Assembly: GCF_000687455.2 (NCBI RefSeq)
Contig: NZ_JGVW01000088.1
Span: 1-64,000 of the forward strand
Direction of reading: 5' to 3'
DNA: 64,000 bases
Source: Burkholderia sp. lig30
GTDB taxonomy: Bacteria; Pseudomonadota; Gammaproteobacteria; Burkholderiales; Burkholderiaceae
Shown here: positions 49,899 to 59,451 of the stretch, one piece after another
How the letters are laid out: every line of letters begins with the position of its first letter
How positions within the stretch are numbered: the first letter of the stretch is position 1
Position numbers and translations under genes: made by a program
The notes under the pieces: model-generated
What the model was told of the DNA's origin: nothing
Databases searched by the model: none
Seen by the model: the letters and a program-made list of their open reading frames with translations, nothing else

Positions 49899-51440
49899 AT
49901 GAAGCTGAGTTACAAGATCCCTTTCGCATTTGCAGTCGCGTTGCTGCTGATTTTCTCCTGCGCCCTTTACGGCAATCACATCCTCAACCGTTCGATCGAC
50001 ACGTTCTCGACCGATGTCCAGTCGAACGTGGCCAACGAGCGGCTCGTGTCGACCACGCTCGTGCAGTTCAAGCTGCAAGTCCAGGAATGGAAGGACACGC
50101 TGCTGCGCGGCAAGCAGCCCGAGAAGCTGGACAAGTACTGGACCGCGTTCCAGAAGCGCGAACGCACGGTCGACACGCTCGCCGCCGAGCTCGACAGGCA
50201 GTTGCCGCCGGGCGAGAGCAAGCAGCTCGTCGAGCAGTTCATGCGCGCGCACAGCGCGATGGGGCAGGGCTACCGGCGCGGATTCGACGCGTTCAAGGCG
50301 GCCGGCTTCGAGCCGACCGTGGGCGACGCGGCGGTCGCCGGCATCGACCGCGAACCGGCCGCGTTGCTCGAGCGCGCCGCGCGGATGATTGCCGACGAGA
50401 GCGCCGGGGTGTCCGCGCAGGCGATTCGCGATGCGCAGCACGCGACGACCGCGAGCATCTCGATCATGCTCGTCATGCTCGGCCTCGCGATGATCGGCAG
50501 CTTCATGTTCAGCCGGAGCATCCTGCGGCCGCTCGACAAGGCGGTGGCCTGCGCGAAGGCGGTCGCCGGCGGCGACCTGACCCGCGAGGTCGATGCCAGC
50601 GGTCGCGACGAGATCGCCGATCTGCTGCGCGCGCTGCAGGCGATGCAGGCCAGCCTGTCGGGCGTCGTGCTCGAGGTGCGCGAGCATGCCGAGTCGGTCG
50701 CGACGGCGAGCGCGGAAATCGCGTCGGGCAACCACGACCTGTCGGCGCGCACCGAGGCGCAGGCCGCGTCGCTCCAGGAAACGGCGTCTAGCATCGCGGA
50801 ATTGACGAGCGTCGTGCGGCAGGCCGCCGAGCACGCGCAACATGCGTCGCAGGTCGCCGACGACGCGTCGCGGATCGCGTCCTCCGGCGGCAGCGTGATG
50901 GCCGAGGCGGTCGAGACGATGAACGGTATCGCCGACAGCTCGGCGAAGGTCGGCGAGATCATCTCGGTGATCGACGGGATCGCGTTCCAGACCAACATCC
51001 TCGCGCTCAACGCGGCGGTCGAGGCCGCGCGCGCAGGCGAGCAGGGACGCGGCTTCGCGGTCGTCGCGTCGGAAGTGCGCACGCTCGCGCAGCGCAGCGC
51101 CGCCGCGGCGAAGGAGATCAAGACGCTGATCGAGCAATCGACGGCGCGCGTCGACGTCGGCGCGACGCTGATCGGCCAGGCGGGCGCGTCGATCCACGAG
51201 ATCGTCGGCGCGGTGCAGCGCGTGACGACGTTCGTCGGCGAGATTTCGACGGCGTCGCAGGAGCAAAGCGGCGGGATCCATCAGGTCAACGTCGCCGTCA
51301 CGCAGATGGACGAAGCGACGCAGCGCAATGCGGCGCTCGTCGAGCAGGCGTCGGCGGCGACTCAGTCGCTCGCGGAGCAGGCGCACGCGCTCAGGCACGC
51401 CGTGTCGGTGTTCAAGGTGCGCGGCGGCGTCGCGGCCTGA
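49899..51440 (+). CDS. Methyl-accepting chemotaxis protein with short helical sensor
   Basis: 513 residues. Helix 1 (about 7-27), a periplasmic helical region of about 150 residues, helix 2 (about 188-207), HAMP and a signalling domain with [35 protein letters not shown]. The C-terminus ends KVRGGVAA with no tether. The sensor resembles a four-helix bundle but is not a clear match to a named family. The ATG at 49899 has no good Shine-Dalgarno sequence; the start fits the first membrane helix. Confidence 0.88.
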   Translation: MKLSYKIPFAFAVALLLIFSCALYGNHILNRSIDTFSTDVQSNVANERLVSTTLVQFKLQVQEWKDTLLRGKQPEKLDKYWTAFQKRERTVDTLAAELDRQLPPGESKQLVEQFMRAHSAMGQGYRRGFDAFKAAGFEPTVGDAAVAGIDREPAALLERAARMIADESAGVSAQAIRDAQHATTASISIMLVMLGLAMIGSFMFSRSILRPLDKAVACAKAVAGGDLTREVDASGRDEIADLLRALQAMQASLSGVVLEVREHAESVATASAEIASGNHDLSARTEAQAASLQETASSIAELTSVVRQAAEHAQHASQVADDASRIASSGGSVMAEAVETMNGIADSSAKVGEIISVIDGIAFQTNILALNAAVEAARAGEQGRGFAVVASEVRTLAQRSAAAAKEIKTLIEQSTARVDVGATLIGQAGASIHEIVGAVQRVTTFVGEISTASQEQSGGIHQVNVAVTQMDEATQRNAALVEQASAATQSLAEQAHALRHAVSVFKVRGGVAA

Positions 51441-51621
51441 GCGCGCCGCTGATGGTGCGGTGCAATAAAAGTGCCGCCGCCACCGCGTGCGCGCGTCGTT
51501 TCGGGCCCCTGCAACGGCGGTTGCCTTTCGATTCGCGCCGCCATTTGAAAATTACGATTTGACTCATGCCCTGCTTTCGGTTGAAGCTAGTAACTTGCTG
51601 TCCGACAGGGGCTGTGCCTGC

Positions 51622-52134
51622 ATGAGTTCGATCTTGACCGTTCGTCGTATCGCTGCCGATCAGGGTGGCGTCTATCGCGAACTCCGCGCGGCGTCGTTGC
51701 GCGAGCCCTACGCGCCCGGCGAAGCGCCGGAGGCCGACATGATGGCTGTCGACGCGGCCGCGGCGGAGGCGATCGCCGCGCAGCGCGCGACTTCCGATCA
51801 GTCGACGACATTCCTGCTGTATACCGAAGGCCATCCGGCCGGCATGATCGGCGCGTATTTCGACGGCACGCCGCAGCGCCGCGCGTTCGTCAGCGAGCTG
51901 TGGGTCGCGCATGCGGTGCGCCACCTGCGCGGTGGCGTGCTGCTCGTGGATACGGCGAGCGCATGGCTCGCCGAGCGCGGCGCGGGGGAAATCTATGCGT
52001 GGATTGCCGACGCGAACCGTAACGCGGTCCGCTTCTACGAGCGGGCCGGCTTCAACAACACCGGCGAGCACGCGCCGATCGCCCGGGTACCCGGCGCGAT
52101 GAAGTCGCTGTTCGTCTCGCAAGTGGCGCGCTGA
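51622..52134 (+). CDS. GNAT family N-acetyltransferase
   Basis: 170 residues. GNAT fold with FVSELWVAHAVRHLRGGVLLVDTA as the acetyl-CoA loop (RHLRGG in place of the usual Q/RxxGxG/A) and ANRNAVRFYERAGFNNTG as the typical C-terminal motif. Substrate unknown. The start at 51622 precedes MSSILTVRRI, where the fold begins; the frame is open upstream but without homology. It lies just before minC but the 70-base gap holds what looks like the minC promoter. Confidence 0.8.
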   Translation: MSSILTVRRIAADQGGVYRELRAASLREPYAPGEAPEADMMAVDAAAAEAIAAQRATSDQSTTFLLYTEGHPAGMIGAYFDGTPQRRAFVSELWVAHAVRHLRGGVLLVDTASAWLAERGAGEIYAWIADANRNAVRFYERAGFNNTGEHAPIARVPGAMKSLFVSQVAR

Positions 52135-52206
52135 CGCGCCAGCCAAAAATAATGGCCGGTGGCGTGGACGACTGTAAAATACGCAAAATTTTTTTGCTGA
52201 ACGTCC

Positions 52207-52968
52207 ATGTCGCTTAAAAAATCGCCATTCTTCGAACTGCGCAGCGGGACCGTCGACACGTTGTTCTTCATCGTGAAGACAACCGATCTCGGCGCATTGC
52301 GCACCGAGTTGGTCAAGCGCTTCGAAGCGACTCCCGAATTCTTTGCCGATGACGTCGTCGCGATCGACGTCCGCCGCCTTGCGGGCCACGAGCGCGTGCC
52401 GCTTGCCGAGATCCGGCAGATGCTCAACGACGTGCGGATGCGCCCCGTCGGGGTCGTCGCGCAGCCGGGCCAGCAGGCATGGGCGAGCGAAGCGGGCCTG
52501 CCGCTGCTCGAGGCGCGCGACCGTCGTGCGCCGGCTGCGAAGCCGGACGAGGAGGCCGCCGCACCCGAGGCCGCGCCGGCGGTCGAACCCGCGCCTGCGC
52601 CGGCGCCGCCGGTGGTGCAGGTGCCCGCGGGCAGCCAGACGCTGATGATCGACAAGCCGCTGCGCTCGGGGCAGCAGATTTACGCGAAGGGCGACCTCGT
52701 GGTGCTCGACCTGGTCAGCTACGGCGCCGAGGTGATCGCGGAAGGCAACATCTACATTTATGCGCCGCTGCGCGGCCGCGCGCTCGCGGGCGTGCACGGC
52801 AACCATGACGCGCGCATCTTCTGCACGTGTCTCGAGCCGGAACTGATTTCGATCGCGGGCATCTATCGAACCACCGAGAACCCGTTGCCGCCGGACGTGC
52901 AGGGCAAACCGGTGCAGATCCGGCTCGAAGAGGAAAAATTGATGATCGAACCGCTACGCCTGACGTGA
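52207..52968 (+). CDS. minC: Septum site-determining protein MinC
   Basis: 253 residues. N-terminal FtsZ-inhibiting domain (about 1-105), an Ala/Pro-rich linker (about 118-140), and the C-terminal right-handed beta-helix domain that binds MinD ([47 protein letters not shown]). Blocks Z-ring assembly at the poles. First gene of minCDE; minD starts 59 bases later. Confidence 0.95.
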   Translation: MSLKKSPFFELRSGTVDTLFFIVKTTDLGALRTELVKRFEATPEFFADDVVAIDVRRLAGHERVPLAEIRQMLNDVRMRPVGVVAQPGQQAWASEAGLPLLEARDRRAPAAKPDEEAAAPEAAPAVEPAPAPAPPVVQVPAGSQTLMIDKPLRSGQQIYAKGDLVVLDLVSYGAEVIAEGNIYIYAPLRGRALAGVHGNHDARIFCTCLEPELISIAGIYRTTENPLPPDVQGKPVQIRLEEEKLMIEPLRLT

Positions 52969-53027
52969 CGCACGCGGCGCGAACCGGCTCGATCGGCTCT
53001 CATTGACGAACACAGGGTATAGGGTAA

Positions 53028-53843
53028 ATGGCAAAAATCATCGTGGTGACCTCGGGCAAGGGCGGCGTGGGCAAGACGACGACGAGCGCGAGCTTCGCGT
53101 CCGGTCTGGCGCTGCGCGGCCACAAGACGGCCGTGATCGACTTCGACGTCGGCCTGCGCAACCTCGACCTCATCATGGGCTGCGAACGCCGCGTCGTGTA
53201 CGACCTCGTCAACGTGATCCACGGCGAGGCGAACCTGAACCAGGCGCTCATCAAGGACAAGAAGTGCGAGAACCTCTTCATCCTGCCCGCGTCGCAGACC
53301 CGCGACAAGGATGCGTTGACGCGCGAAGGGGTCGAGAAGGTCATCAACGACCTGATCGCGATGGATTTCGAATACATCGTCTGCGATTCGCCGGCCGGCA
53401 TCGAGTCGGGCGCGCTGCACGCGATGTACTTCGCCGACGAGGCGCTCGTCGTGACGAACCCGGAAGTGTCGTCGGTCCGTGACTCGGACCGCATTCTCGG
53501 CATCCTGTCGTCGAAGACCAAGCGCGCGACGGACGGCAAGGACCCGATCAAGGAGCACCTGCTGATCACCCGCTACAGCCCGAAGCGCGTCAACGAAGGC
53601 GAGATGCTGTCGCTCGAGGACATCAGCGAGATCCTGCGCATCAAGCTGATCGGCGTCGTGCCGGAATCGGAGGCGGTGCTGCACGCGTCGAACCAGGGCT
53701 TGCCGGCGGTGCATATGGACGGCACCGACGTCGCCGAAGCCTACAAGGACATCGTTGCGCGCTTCCTCGGCGAGGACAAGCCGCTGCGGTTCACCGATTA
53801 TCAGAAGCCGGGCCTGCTGCAGCGCCTCTTCGGCAGCAAGTAA
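53028..53843 (+). CDS. minD: Septum site-determining ATPase MinD
   Basis: 271 residues. Deviant Walker A KGGVGKTT at residues 11-18, the switch segment DSPAGIE and the C-terminal amphipathic membrane-targeting helix (KPGLLQRLFGSK). With MinC and MinE it oscillates between poles. Sequence is close to the E. coli type throughout. Confidence 0.97.
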   Translation: MAKIIVVTSGKGGVGKTTTSASFASGLALRGHKTAVIDFDVGLRNLDLIMGCERRVVYDLVNVIHGEANLNQALIKDKKCENLFILPASQTRDKDALTREGVEKVINDLIAMDFEYIVCDSPAGIESGALHAMYFADEALVVTNPEVSSVRDSDRILGILSSKTKRATDGKDPIKEHLLITRYSPKRVNEGEMLSLEDISEILRIKLIGVVPESEAVLHASNQGLPAVHMDGTDVAEAYKDIVARFLGEDKPLRFTDYQKPGLLQRLFGSK

Positions 53844-53855
53844 CGGAGGGCGTTC

Positions 53856-54110
53856 ATGTCGATTCTGTCGTTTCTCCTCGGTGAGAAGAAAAAATCCGCT
53901 TCGGTCGCGAAAGAGCGCCTGCAGCTCATCATCGCGCACGAGCGCGTCGGCGGCCGGCCACCGGCCGACTACCTGCCCGCGCTGCAGAAGGAGCTCGTGG
54001 CCGTCATCTCGAAGTACGTGAAGATCTCGAACGATGACATCCGCGTGAGTCTCGAGCGCCAGGACGATCTCGAGGTCCTGGAAGTGAAGATCGAGATTCC
54101 GCAGGCCTGA
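53856..54110 (+). CDS. minE: Cell division topological specificity factor MinE
   Basis: 84 residues. The N-terminal MinD-interacting part ([15 protein letters not shown]) and the membrane-binding start (MSILSFLLG) are clear, followed by the dimerisation domain ending VKIEIPQA. It drives MinD from the membrane and restricts division to midcell. Twelve bases after minD, GGAG upstream. Confidence 0.96.
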   Translation: MSILSFLLGEKKKSASVAKERLQLIIAHERVGGRPPADYLPALQKELVAVISKYVKISNDDIRVSLERQDDLEVLEVKIEIPQA

Positions 54111-54126
54111 CGGCCCGCGCCCGGCC

Positions 54127-55623
54127 TTATTGAGCGTCGCGAGGGCCGGGACGCGTGACGGAGGCATCCGCCGCGGTCGCGGCCGGCCCGTCGCCGGCCG
54201 GCGCGTGCCGGCCTGACGCGCCGTCGGCCTCGTCGCGCAGCGTGTCGAGCGGATCGGCGGGCGCGGCGGCCGCGTCCTGCGGCGCCGTGACCTCGGAGCG
54301 GGGCGGCGTCGCGGGCGAAGGCGCCGGTGCCGGCGGCGCGAGATAGCGCTGCGCGAGCGTTTCATACAGCGGCGGCGCGAAAAAGCGCGACACGCGGCTG
54401 GCGATCAGCGCGGCGGCCATCAGCGAGATCACCAGCGCGTGGCCATTGATCATCTCCATCACGATCACGAACGACGTGATCGGCGATTGCGTGACGGCGG
54501 CCAGGTAGCCGACCATCGCGAGCGCGACCAGCACCGGCAGGCGCATGTCGCCGAACACCAGGTGCAGCAGGTTGCCGAAGCCCGCGCCGATCGACAGCGA
54601 CGGCGCGAAGATCCCGCCCGGAATGCCCGGCAGGTACGACGCGACCATCGAGACGATCTTCAGGAACGGATAGAACACCGACAGCCGCTCGTGGCCGTCG
54701 AGCAGCCCGCGCGCTTCCGCATAGCCGCTGCCGAACGTCGTGCCGCCCGACAGCAGGCCCACCACGGCGATCGCGAGGCCGCACAGCGCGGCGAACGCGA
54801 TCGGCCGTTCGCGATACAGGCCGAGCAGGCGCGGCGGCAGCCAGCGGCCGGTATTGAGCAGCAGCCAGCAGAACAGCCCGCCCGCGACGCCGGTGACGAG
54901 CGCGGTAACGAGCACCGCCACCGCGAGCAGATCCGGGAAATGCGGGCCGATGTCGATCGTGCCGAAGTACGTGTAGTTGCCGTTCAGGGCGAGCGCCACC
55001 ACGCCGGCGAGAATGATCGCGGTGATCAGCACGCCGCTGGCGCGCGCCGAAAAGCTGCGCGTCAGCTCCTCGATCGCGAACACGATCCCGGCGAGCGGCG
55101 TGTTGAACGCGGCGGACAGCCCGGCCGCCGCGCCCGCAAGCACGAGCTGGCGCTCGATCTGCGCGTTCGAGCGCGGATAGAAGCGGCGCAGGTTGAACAT
55201 CAGCGCCGCGCCGACCTGCACGGTCGGGCCTTCGCGGCCGATCGTGAAGCCGCCGAGGATGCCGAGGAACGAGATCGCGATTTTCGCGAGCAGGATCCGC
55301 GGTGTCAGGAGCCGCGATCCGAACGCGCTCGGCCGCGCATGCAGCGTCGCGATCACCTGCGGAATGCCGCTGCCCTCCGCGCCACGGAAAAAGCGCCGCG
55401 TGAGCCATACGGAGCCCGCCGCGATCGCCGGCGTCAGGATGAGTGGCAGCCAGGTTGCGCGGTGCTGCAGCGTGCGGAACGTGTCGTAGCCCCAGTCGAT
55501 CAGCCGCGCATACAGCACCGCGGTCAGGCCGACGGCGATTGCGCCGAGCCAGAAGACGCCGTATTGGCGCCAGATACGTTGGGTGCGGCGAGTGAGGGCG
55601 GGGAACAGGGCAGTGCGTTGCAT
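54127..55623 (-). CDS. ClC family chloride channel/antiporter
   Basis: 498 residues, about 10-12 membrane helices. The anion-selectivity signatures GSGIPQ, GREGPTVQ (with gating glutamate) and GIPGGIFAPSL are all present. The C-terminal 60 residues are Ala/Pro-rich and cytoplasmic; no CBS domains. Likely a Cl-/H+ exchanger or channel used in acid stress. The start at 55623 precedes the first helix; the upstream frame to 55767 lacks family features. Converges with minE. Confidence 0.9.
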   Translation of the reverse strand: MQRTALFPALTRRTQRIWRQYGVFWLGAIAVGLTAVLYARLIDWGYDTFRTLQHRATWLPLILTPAIAAGSVWLTRRFFRGAEGSGIPQVIATLHARPSAFGSRLLTPRILLAKIAISFLGILGGFTIGREGPTVQVGAALMFNLRRFYPRSNAQIERQLVLAGAAAGLSAAFNTPLAGIVFAIEELTRSFSARASGVLITAIILAGVVALALNGNYTYFGTIDIGPHFPDLLAVAVLVTALVTGVAGGLFCWLLLNTGRWLPPRLLGLYRERPIAFAALCGLAIAVVGLLSGGTTFGSGYAEARGLLDGHERLSVFYPFLKIVSMVASYLPGIPGGIFAPSLSIGAGFGNLLHLVFGDMRLPVLVALAMVGYLAAVTQSPITSFVIVMEMINGHALVISLMAAALIASRVSRFFAPPLYETLAQRYLAPPAPAPSPATPPRSEVTAPQDAAAAPADPLDTLRDEADGASGRHAPAGDGPAATAADASVTRPGPRDAQ

Positions 55624-55876
55624 CGGCGCGGCCGTCGGCAAAGTCCCGATTATAGAGAGATGTCGCGGGAGAGGGCCTTCAACTGGCTGTCGTCGATCCT
55701 TGCGGCAGGCATACGTGTGGATGCGGGCCGACGCGCCGGACGCCGGTGCGGACGGCGCAGTTGGCATCGGCCCGCCGTCGCTTATGCCGGCTGGCCGCCG
55801 AAACGGATCGCCTGCGCGGCCGGCGGGCAGCTCAATCGCCGATATCGCGGCGGCGCGGCGGCGCGCGCCGTGCGGG

Positions 55877-56056
55877 TCAGGCCAGCAGCGCCTCGACCGC
55901 GAGCACGGCGGCGACTGCCGCCGCGTTCGCGAGCAGCGCCTCCGCCAGGATGCCGCGCCACGTCTTCGGCCTGAAGCGGGCCGCGAGCAGGAGCGCGCCG
56001 CCCAGCGCGAGCGCGAGGATCATGACGAGATCGGCATTCACGAGACGGACAGGCAT
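55877..56056 (-). CDS. Small two-helix membrane protein
   Basis: 59 residues; short enough to be missed by length filters. A GGGAG stands about twelve bases before the ATG, and codon use is normal for the region. Two hydrophobic segments (LVMILALALGGALLLAA and ANAAAVAAVLAVEALLA) flank a positively charged loop FRPKTWRG, which suggests two membrane helices with the loop in the cytoplasm. It lies between the ClC gene and the MHS transporter on the same strand. No family recognised; function unknown. Confidence 0.5.
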   Translation of the reverse strand: MPVRLVNADLVMILALALGGALLLAARFRPKTWRGILAEALLANAAAVAAVLAVEALLA

Positions 56057-56157
56057 CGTGGCAACTCCCGGGTTTTCCGCGACGCGGGTGCGGGCGCGTC
56101 ACGTCTCGAGTATAGGCAGCGCGCGCCGCCCGGCAACCCGTGCCGTCCCGGGGCAGC

Positions 56158-57468
56158 TCAGATGAGCGACGCGTCGCGCGTTTCGCGCATCAGCAGCACG
56201 CCGAGCAGGCTGATTGCCGCCGCGATCGACACATAGCCGCCGACCCACGCGAGCCCGCCGCGCGCGGCGAGGACCTGCGCGATATACGGCGCGATCGACG
56301 CGCCGAGAATCCCGCCGAGGTTGTAGGCCACGCCTGCGCCCGTGTAGCGCACATGGGTCGGGAACAGCTCCGGAAGCAGCGCGCCCATCGGCGCGAACGT
56401 CACGCCCATCAGGAACAGCTCGAGCGTCAGGAACAGCGCGACGAGCGGCATCGAGCCGCTGCCGAGCAGCGGGGCCATCGTGAAGCCGGACAGCAGCGCG
56501 GCGGCCGATCCGGCGATCAGCACCGGCTTGCGCCCGAAGCGATCTGCCGCCCATGCCGACAGCGGCGTCGCGAGCCCCATGAAGACGACCGCGAAACACA
56601 GCAGGCCGAGAAAGCTCTGGCGCGGGATATGCAGCGTCGCGACGCCGTACGACAGCGAAAACACCGTCGAGATGTAGAAGAGCGTGTAGCAGACCACCAT
56701 CGCGAGTGCGCCGAGCAGCGTCGGCCGCCAATGGCGCGTGACGAGCGTGGCGATCGGCATGCGCACGCGATCCTGACGATCGAGCGTGGCCTGGAACGCC
56801 GGCGTTTCGGCGATCTTCAGGCGCACGTACAGGCCGAGCGCGACGAGCACCGCGCTGACGAGGAACGGGATGCGCCAGCCCCAGCTGCGGAATTGCGCGT
56901 CGGACAGCGAGACGGCGAGCGCGAAGAACAGCCCGTTCGACGCGAGAAAGCCGACCGACGGCCCGAGCTGCGGGAACATGCCGAACCAGCCGCGCTTGCC
57001 GTGCGGCGCGTGCTCGGTCGCGAGCAGCGCGGCGCCGCCCCATTCGCCGCCGAGGCCGATGCCCTGGCCGAAGCGCAGCACGCACAGCAGCACCGGCGCG
57101 AGCGTGCCGATCGCGTCGTAGCCCGGCACGAGGCCGATCGCGGTGGTCGACAGGCCCATCACCAGCAGCGACGCGACGAGCGTGGACTTGCGGCCGATCC
57201 GGTCGCCGAAGTGGCCGAACAGGAACGAGCCGATTGGCCGCGCGATGAATGCGATACCGAACGTGACGAACGCGGACAGCGCTTGCGCGGTCGCCGAGCC
57301 GTGCGGGAAAAACACCGGGCCGATCACGAGCGCGGCGGCGGTTGCGTAGACGTAGAAATCGTAGAACTCGATCGCGGTGCCGATGAAGCTCGCGAACACG
57401 ATGCGTTTGCGGCTGACGGCGCCGGCCGAAGTGGTTGCGTTCGCAACGGCCGTCGGGGATGCGGACAT
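56158..57468 (-). CDS. MHS family MFS transporter (proline/betaine or shikimate type)
   Basis: 436 residues, 12 helices. MHS signatures ASFIGTAIEFYDFYVYA, RPIGSFLFGHFGDRIGRK and RFGQGIGLGGEWGGAALLATEHAP are clear. The family moves metabolites such as alpha-ketoglutarate, shikimate, proline or citrate with protons; specificity is not readable. GGAG stands nine bases before the ATG at 57468, which I prefer over the ATG four codons earlier at 57480. Followed downstream by the small membrane protein. Confidence 0.88.
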   Translation of the reverse strand: MSASPTAVANATTSAGAVSRKRIVFASFIGTAIEFYDFYVYATAAALVIGPVFFPHGSATAQALSAFVTFGIAFIARPIGSFLFGHFGDRIGRKSTLVASLLVMGLSTTAIGLVPGYDAIGTLAPVLLCVLRFGQGIGLGGEWGGAALLATEHAPHGKRGWFGMFPQLGPSVGFLASNGLFFALAVSLSDAQFRSWGWRIPFLVSAVLVALGLYVRLKIAETPAFQATLDRQDRVRMPIATLVTRHWRPTLLGALAMVVCYTLFYISTVFSLSYGVATLHIPRQSFLGLLCFAVVFMGLATPLSAWAADRFGRKPVLIAGSAAALLSGFTMAPLLGSGSMPLVALFLTLELFLMGVTFAPMGALLPELFPTHVRYTGAGVAYNLGGILGASIAPYIAQVLAARGGLAWVGGYVSIAAAISLLGVLLMRETRDASLI

Positions 57469-57583
57469 GCGTGTCTCCATGTTGTTTTTCGGAAATGCGT
57501 CGACGATACGTGCGGCCGCGCGGGTGCGGAAAATTATAGCCAGCGGCGTTGTGCGCCGGCAATCGCGCGGGCGGCGCGCGGGC

Positions 57584-58069
57584 TCAGTCGATCGACTGCG
57601 CTTGCGCCGACGCGATGCTCTTCAACTGGAACTTGCCGTTGTCGTTGAAGAGCCAGCTTTCCATCAGCTCCACCTGACCGCTGCCGTTGAGCAGCTGCGC
57701 GGGCGGCGGCGGCAACGGCGCCGCGCGTCGCAGCGACGCGAGCGCGATCCGCTCGGCTTCGCTGTCGCCGTTGCTGCGATAGACCGACGAGTTCACCAGC
57801 TGACCGTCGCGATTGACGGTGAACGAGACCACGACAAGCGCGCGCAGCATCGCCTGCGGCGTGCCGTTCAGCAGGCCTGACGGGTTACGCTCGGCGACGC
57901 GCTCGGCAACTGCTGCCCGGTATTGCGCGAGGTTCCCGGAACGTATGATCGACGGCAGCGTGATCACCGCGTGCGGCGGCGGGGGCGTGATCGTGCAGGC
58001 GGCGAGCACGGCGAGGCCGGCGAGCGCGGCGACGCGCGGCCATGCGGCAAAGCGGAGGAGGGCTGACAT
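57584..58069 (-). CDS. Lipoprotein with TonB C-terminal-like domain
   Basis: 161 residues. Signal peptide with lipobox LAVLAAC (acylated cysteine near residue 25), then a Pro-rich stretch and a domain resembling the TonB C-terminal fold (VVSFTVNRDGQLVNSSVYRSNGDSEAERIALASLRRAAPLPPPP). Without a membrane helix and ExbB/D partners it is unlikely to energise transport; such proteins are probably periplasmic or outer-membrane bound. Start at 58069 with a GGAGGAGGGC stretch upstream. Function unknown. Confidence 0.7.
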   Translation of the reverse strand: MSALLRFAAWPRVAALAGLAVLAACTITPPPPHAVITLPSIIRSGNLAQYRAAVAERVAERNPSGLLNGTPQAMLRALVVVSFTVNRDGQLVNSSVYRSNGDSEAERIALASLRRAAPLPPPPAQLLNGSGQVELMESWLFNDNGKFQLKSIASAQAQSID

Positions 58070-58255
58070 GGGAAGGCGGGCGGACGTGACTATAGACGAA
58101 TCATAGTCACGCAAATGCGGCGCGACATCGGGACAAACGTATATCGCGCGATGCGGGGTGCAGCGGCGGGTGATGATGCCGGCGCCGGTCGCGCGCGATG
58201 GCGGATGCGCGCGGGACCGGGTGCGCGACCGAGGTCGCGCACCATTTCCGCCCGG

Positions 58256-58549
58256 TCAGTATCCGTGCGTGACGAGCGACAGCACGGACAGGTCCGGATG
58301 CGTGCCGTCGACGATGCTGCGGCCGATGTGCACCGCTTCGTGCGCCGCTTCGTCCAGGCTCGCGAAGCGCTCTTCGCCGTCCGCATGGAACGGCACGGTA
58401 TGGCCGGGCAGCGCGGGATCGGCGCCCGGGTGGCACACGTAGCCGGTGTAGGTGAAGTGCGTGTCGTCGCCGGGGATCGGGGCGGGCGCAACGTGGATTT
58501 CGAAGCCCTCGTAATCGACCTGTCGGGTCGGTGTCGGCTGCTCGGACAT
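58256..58549 (-). CDS. Conserved small protein, function unknown
   Basis: 97 residues, acidic, soluble. GGAGACCGCC directly precedes the ATG, giving a well-supported start. Visible features are a central Pro/Gly-rich segment (YTGYVCHPGADPALPG) and a C-terminal helix EEAAHEAVHIGRSIVDG. No motif identified. Codon use fits the window and the reading frame is the only well-initiated one here. The neighbour downstream is the TonB-like lipoprotein. Confidence 0.65.
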   Translation of the reverse strand: MSEQPTPTRQVDYEGFEIHVAPAPIPGDDTHFTYTGYVCHPGADPALPGHTVPFHADGEERFASLDEAAHEAVHIGRSIVDGTHPDLSVLSLVTHGY

Positions 58550-58759
58550 GGCGGTCTCCGTTTGCCGCGCCGGCGCACTGCCGGCGCATCGCATCGAATG
58601 TGCGGCGGCTTGCGTGCCGCCGTTCTGCTACTGATTTTAGGCGATCGGAGACGGCGTTGGGGCGGGGACGCCGCGTTGCCATTCGTACGGGCGTTCGTTC
58701 CAGGCGCGCTGCCTGAGCGTGGCGGTCAGTCGACGGCTAACCGGTGCGCGCTTCGGGCT

Positions 58760-59161
58760 TCACTGGGCGCACTGCACATTCTGTCGGGGCACCACGATGA
58801 TCACCGGGTACGTTCCCCTGTCGAGCTCGACCGGCGCAACCACCGTCACCATCGTGTCGTCGCTGTCGTCGTACACGCTGACCCGCTCGTGCCGAAGGCT
58901 GGCGAGGCCGGTGCAGGCGGACGCGCGGCCTTCATCGGAGATCTTGCACTGGATCGGGTTGTCGGCCAGGTAGCGATACTGGTCCTTGTAGGGGCTCGCC
59001 AGGTATTCGCGAACGCTCGGAGCCGATCCGCCGACGCCGGTGACGTACGCGATCGCGCACGGCTGCCCGGGCGTCTCGTTGTCCGTCGGCGTCTCGGCCG
59101 CCGCGTGCGCGCTCGCGGCGGCAAGGGCTGCGACGAGTGACGTCGCGATGATGTGCTTCAT
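58760..59161 (-). CDS. Small exported protein, function unknown
   Basis: 133 residues. N-terminal signal peptide (LVAALAAASAHA). The mature part has three conserved-looking cysteines (QPCAIAY, QCKISD, ACTGLA) and a hydrophobic C-terminal strand region (VVAPVELDRGTYPVIIVVPRQNVQ). Not a family I recognise. It stands alone on the minus strand, upstream of the tRNA-Ser(TGA) gene. Confidence 0.65.
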   Translation of the reverse strand: MKHIIATSLVAALAAASAHAAAETPTDNETPGQPCAIAYVTGVGGSAPSVREYLASPYKDQYRYLADNPIQCKISDEGRASACTGLASLRHERVSVYDDSDDTMVTVVAPVELDRGTYPVIIVVPRQNVQCAQ

Positions 59162-59275
59162 GGCGTGCTTCCCGGTTGTGCGGATCTGAGCGCGGATTGT
59201 AGCGGGAGATTCACCGGGATGCGGTGCGGGCGTGAATGTGGCGAACGCCGCGAGAGGGGAAGGGATGCTGGCGGG

Positions 59276-59363
<88 letters not shown>

Positions 59364-59451
59364 GGAGGCGGCATTGTAACCGAAATGCCGCGCCTGTCGA
59401 CCGGAGTCGGCACTTCAGCGCTCTCTCCGGTCCCATGCGTTGCGGCCATGC

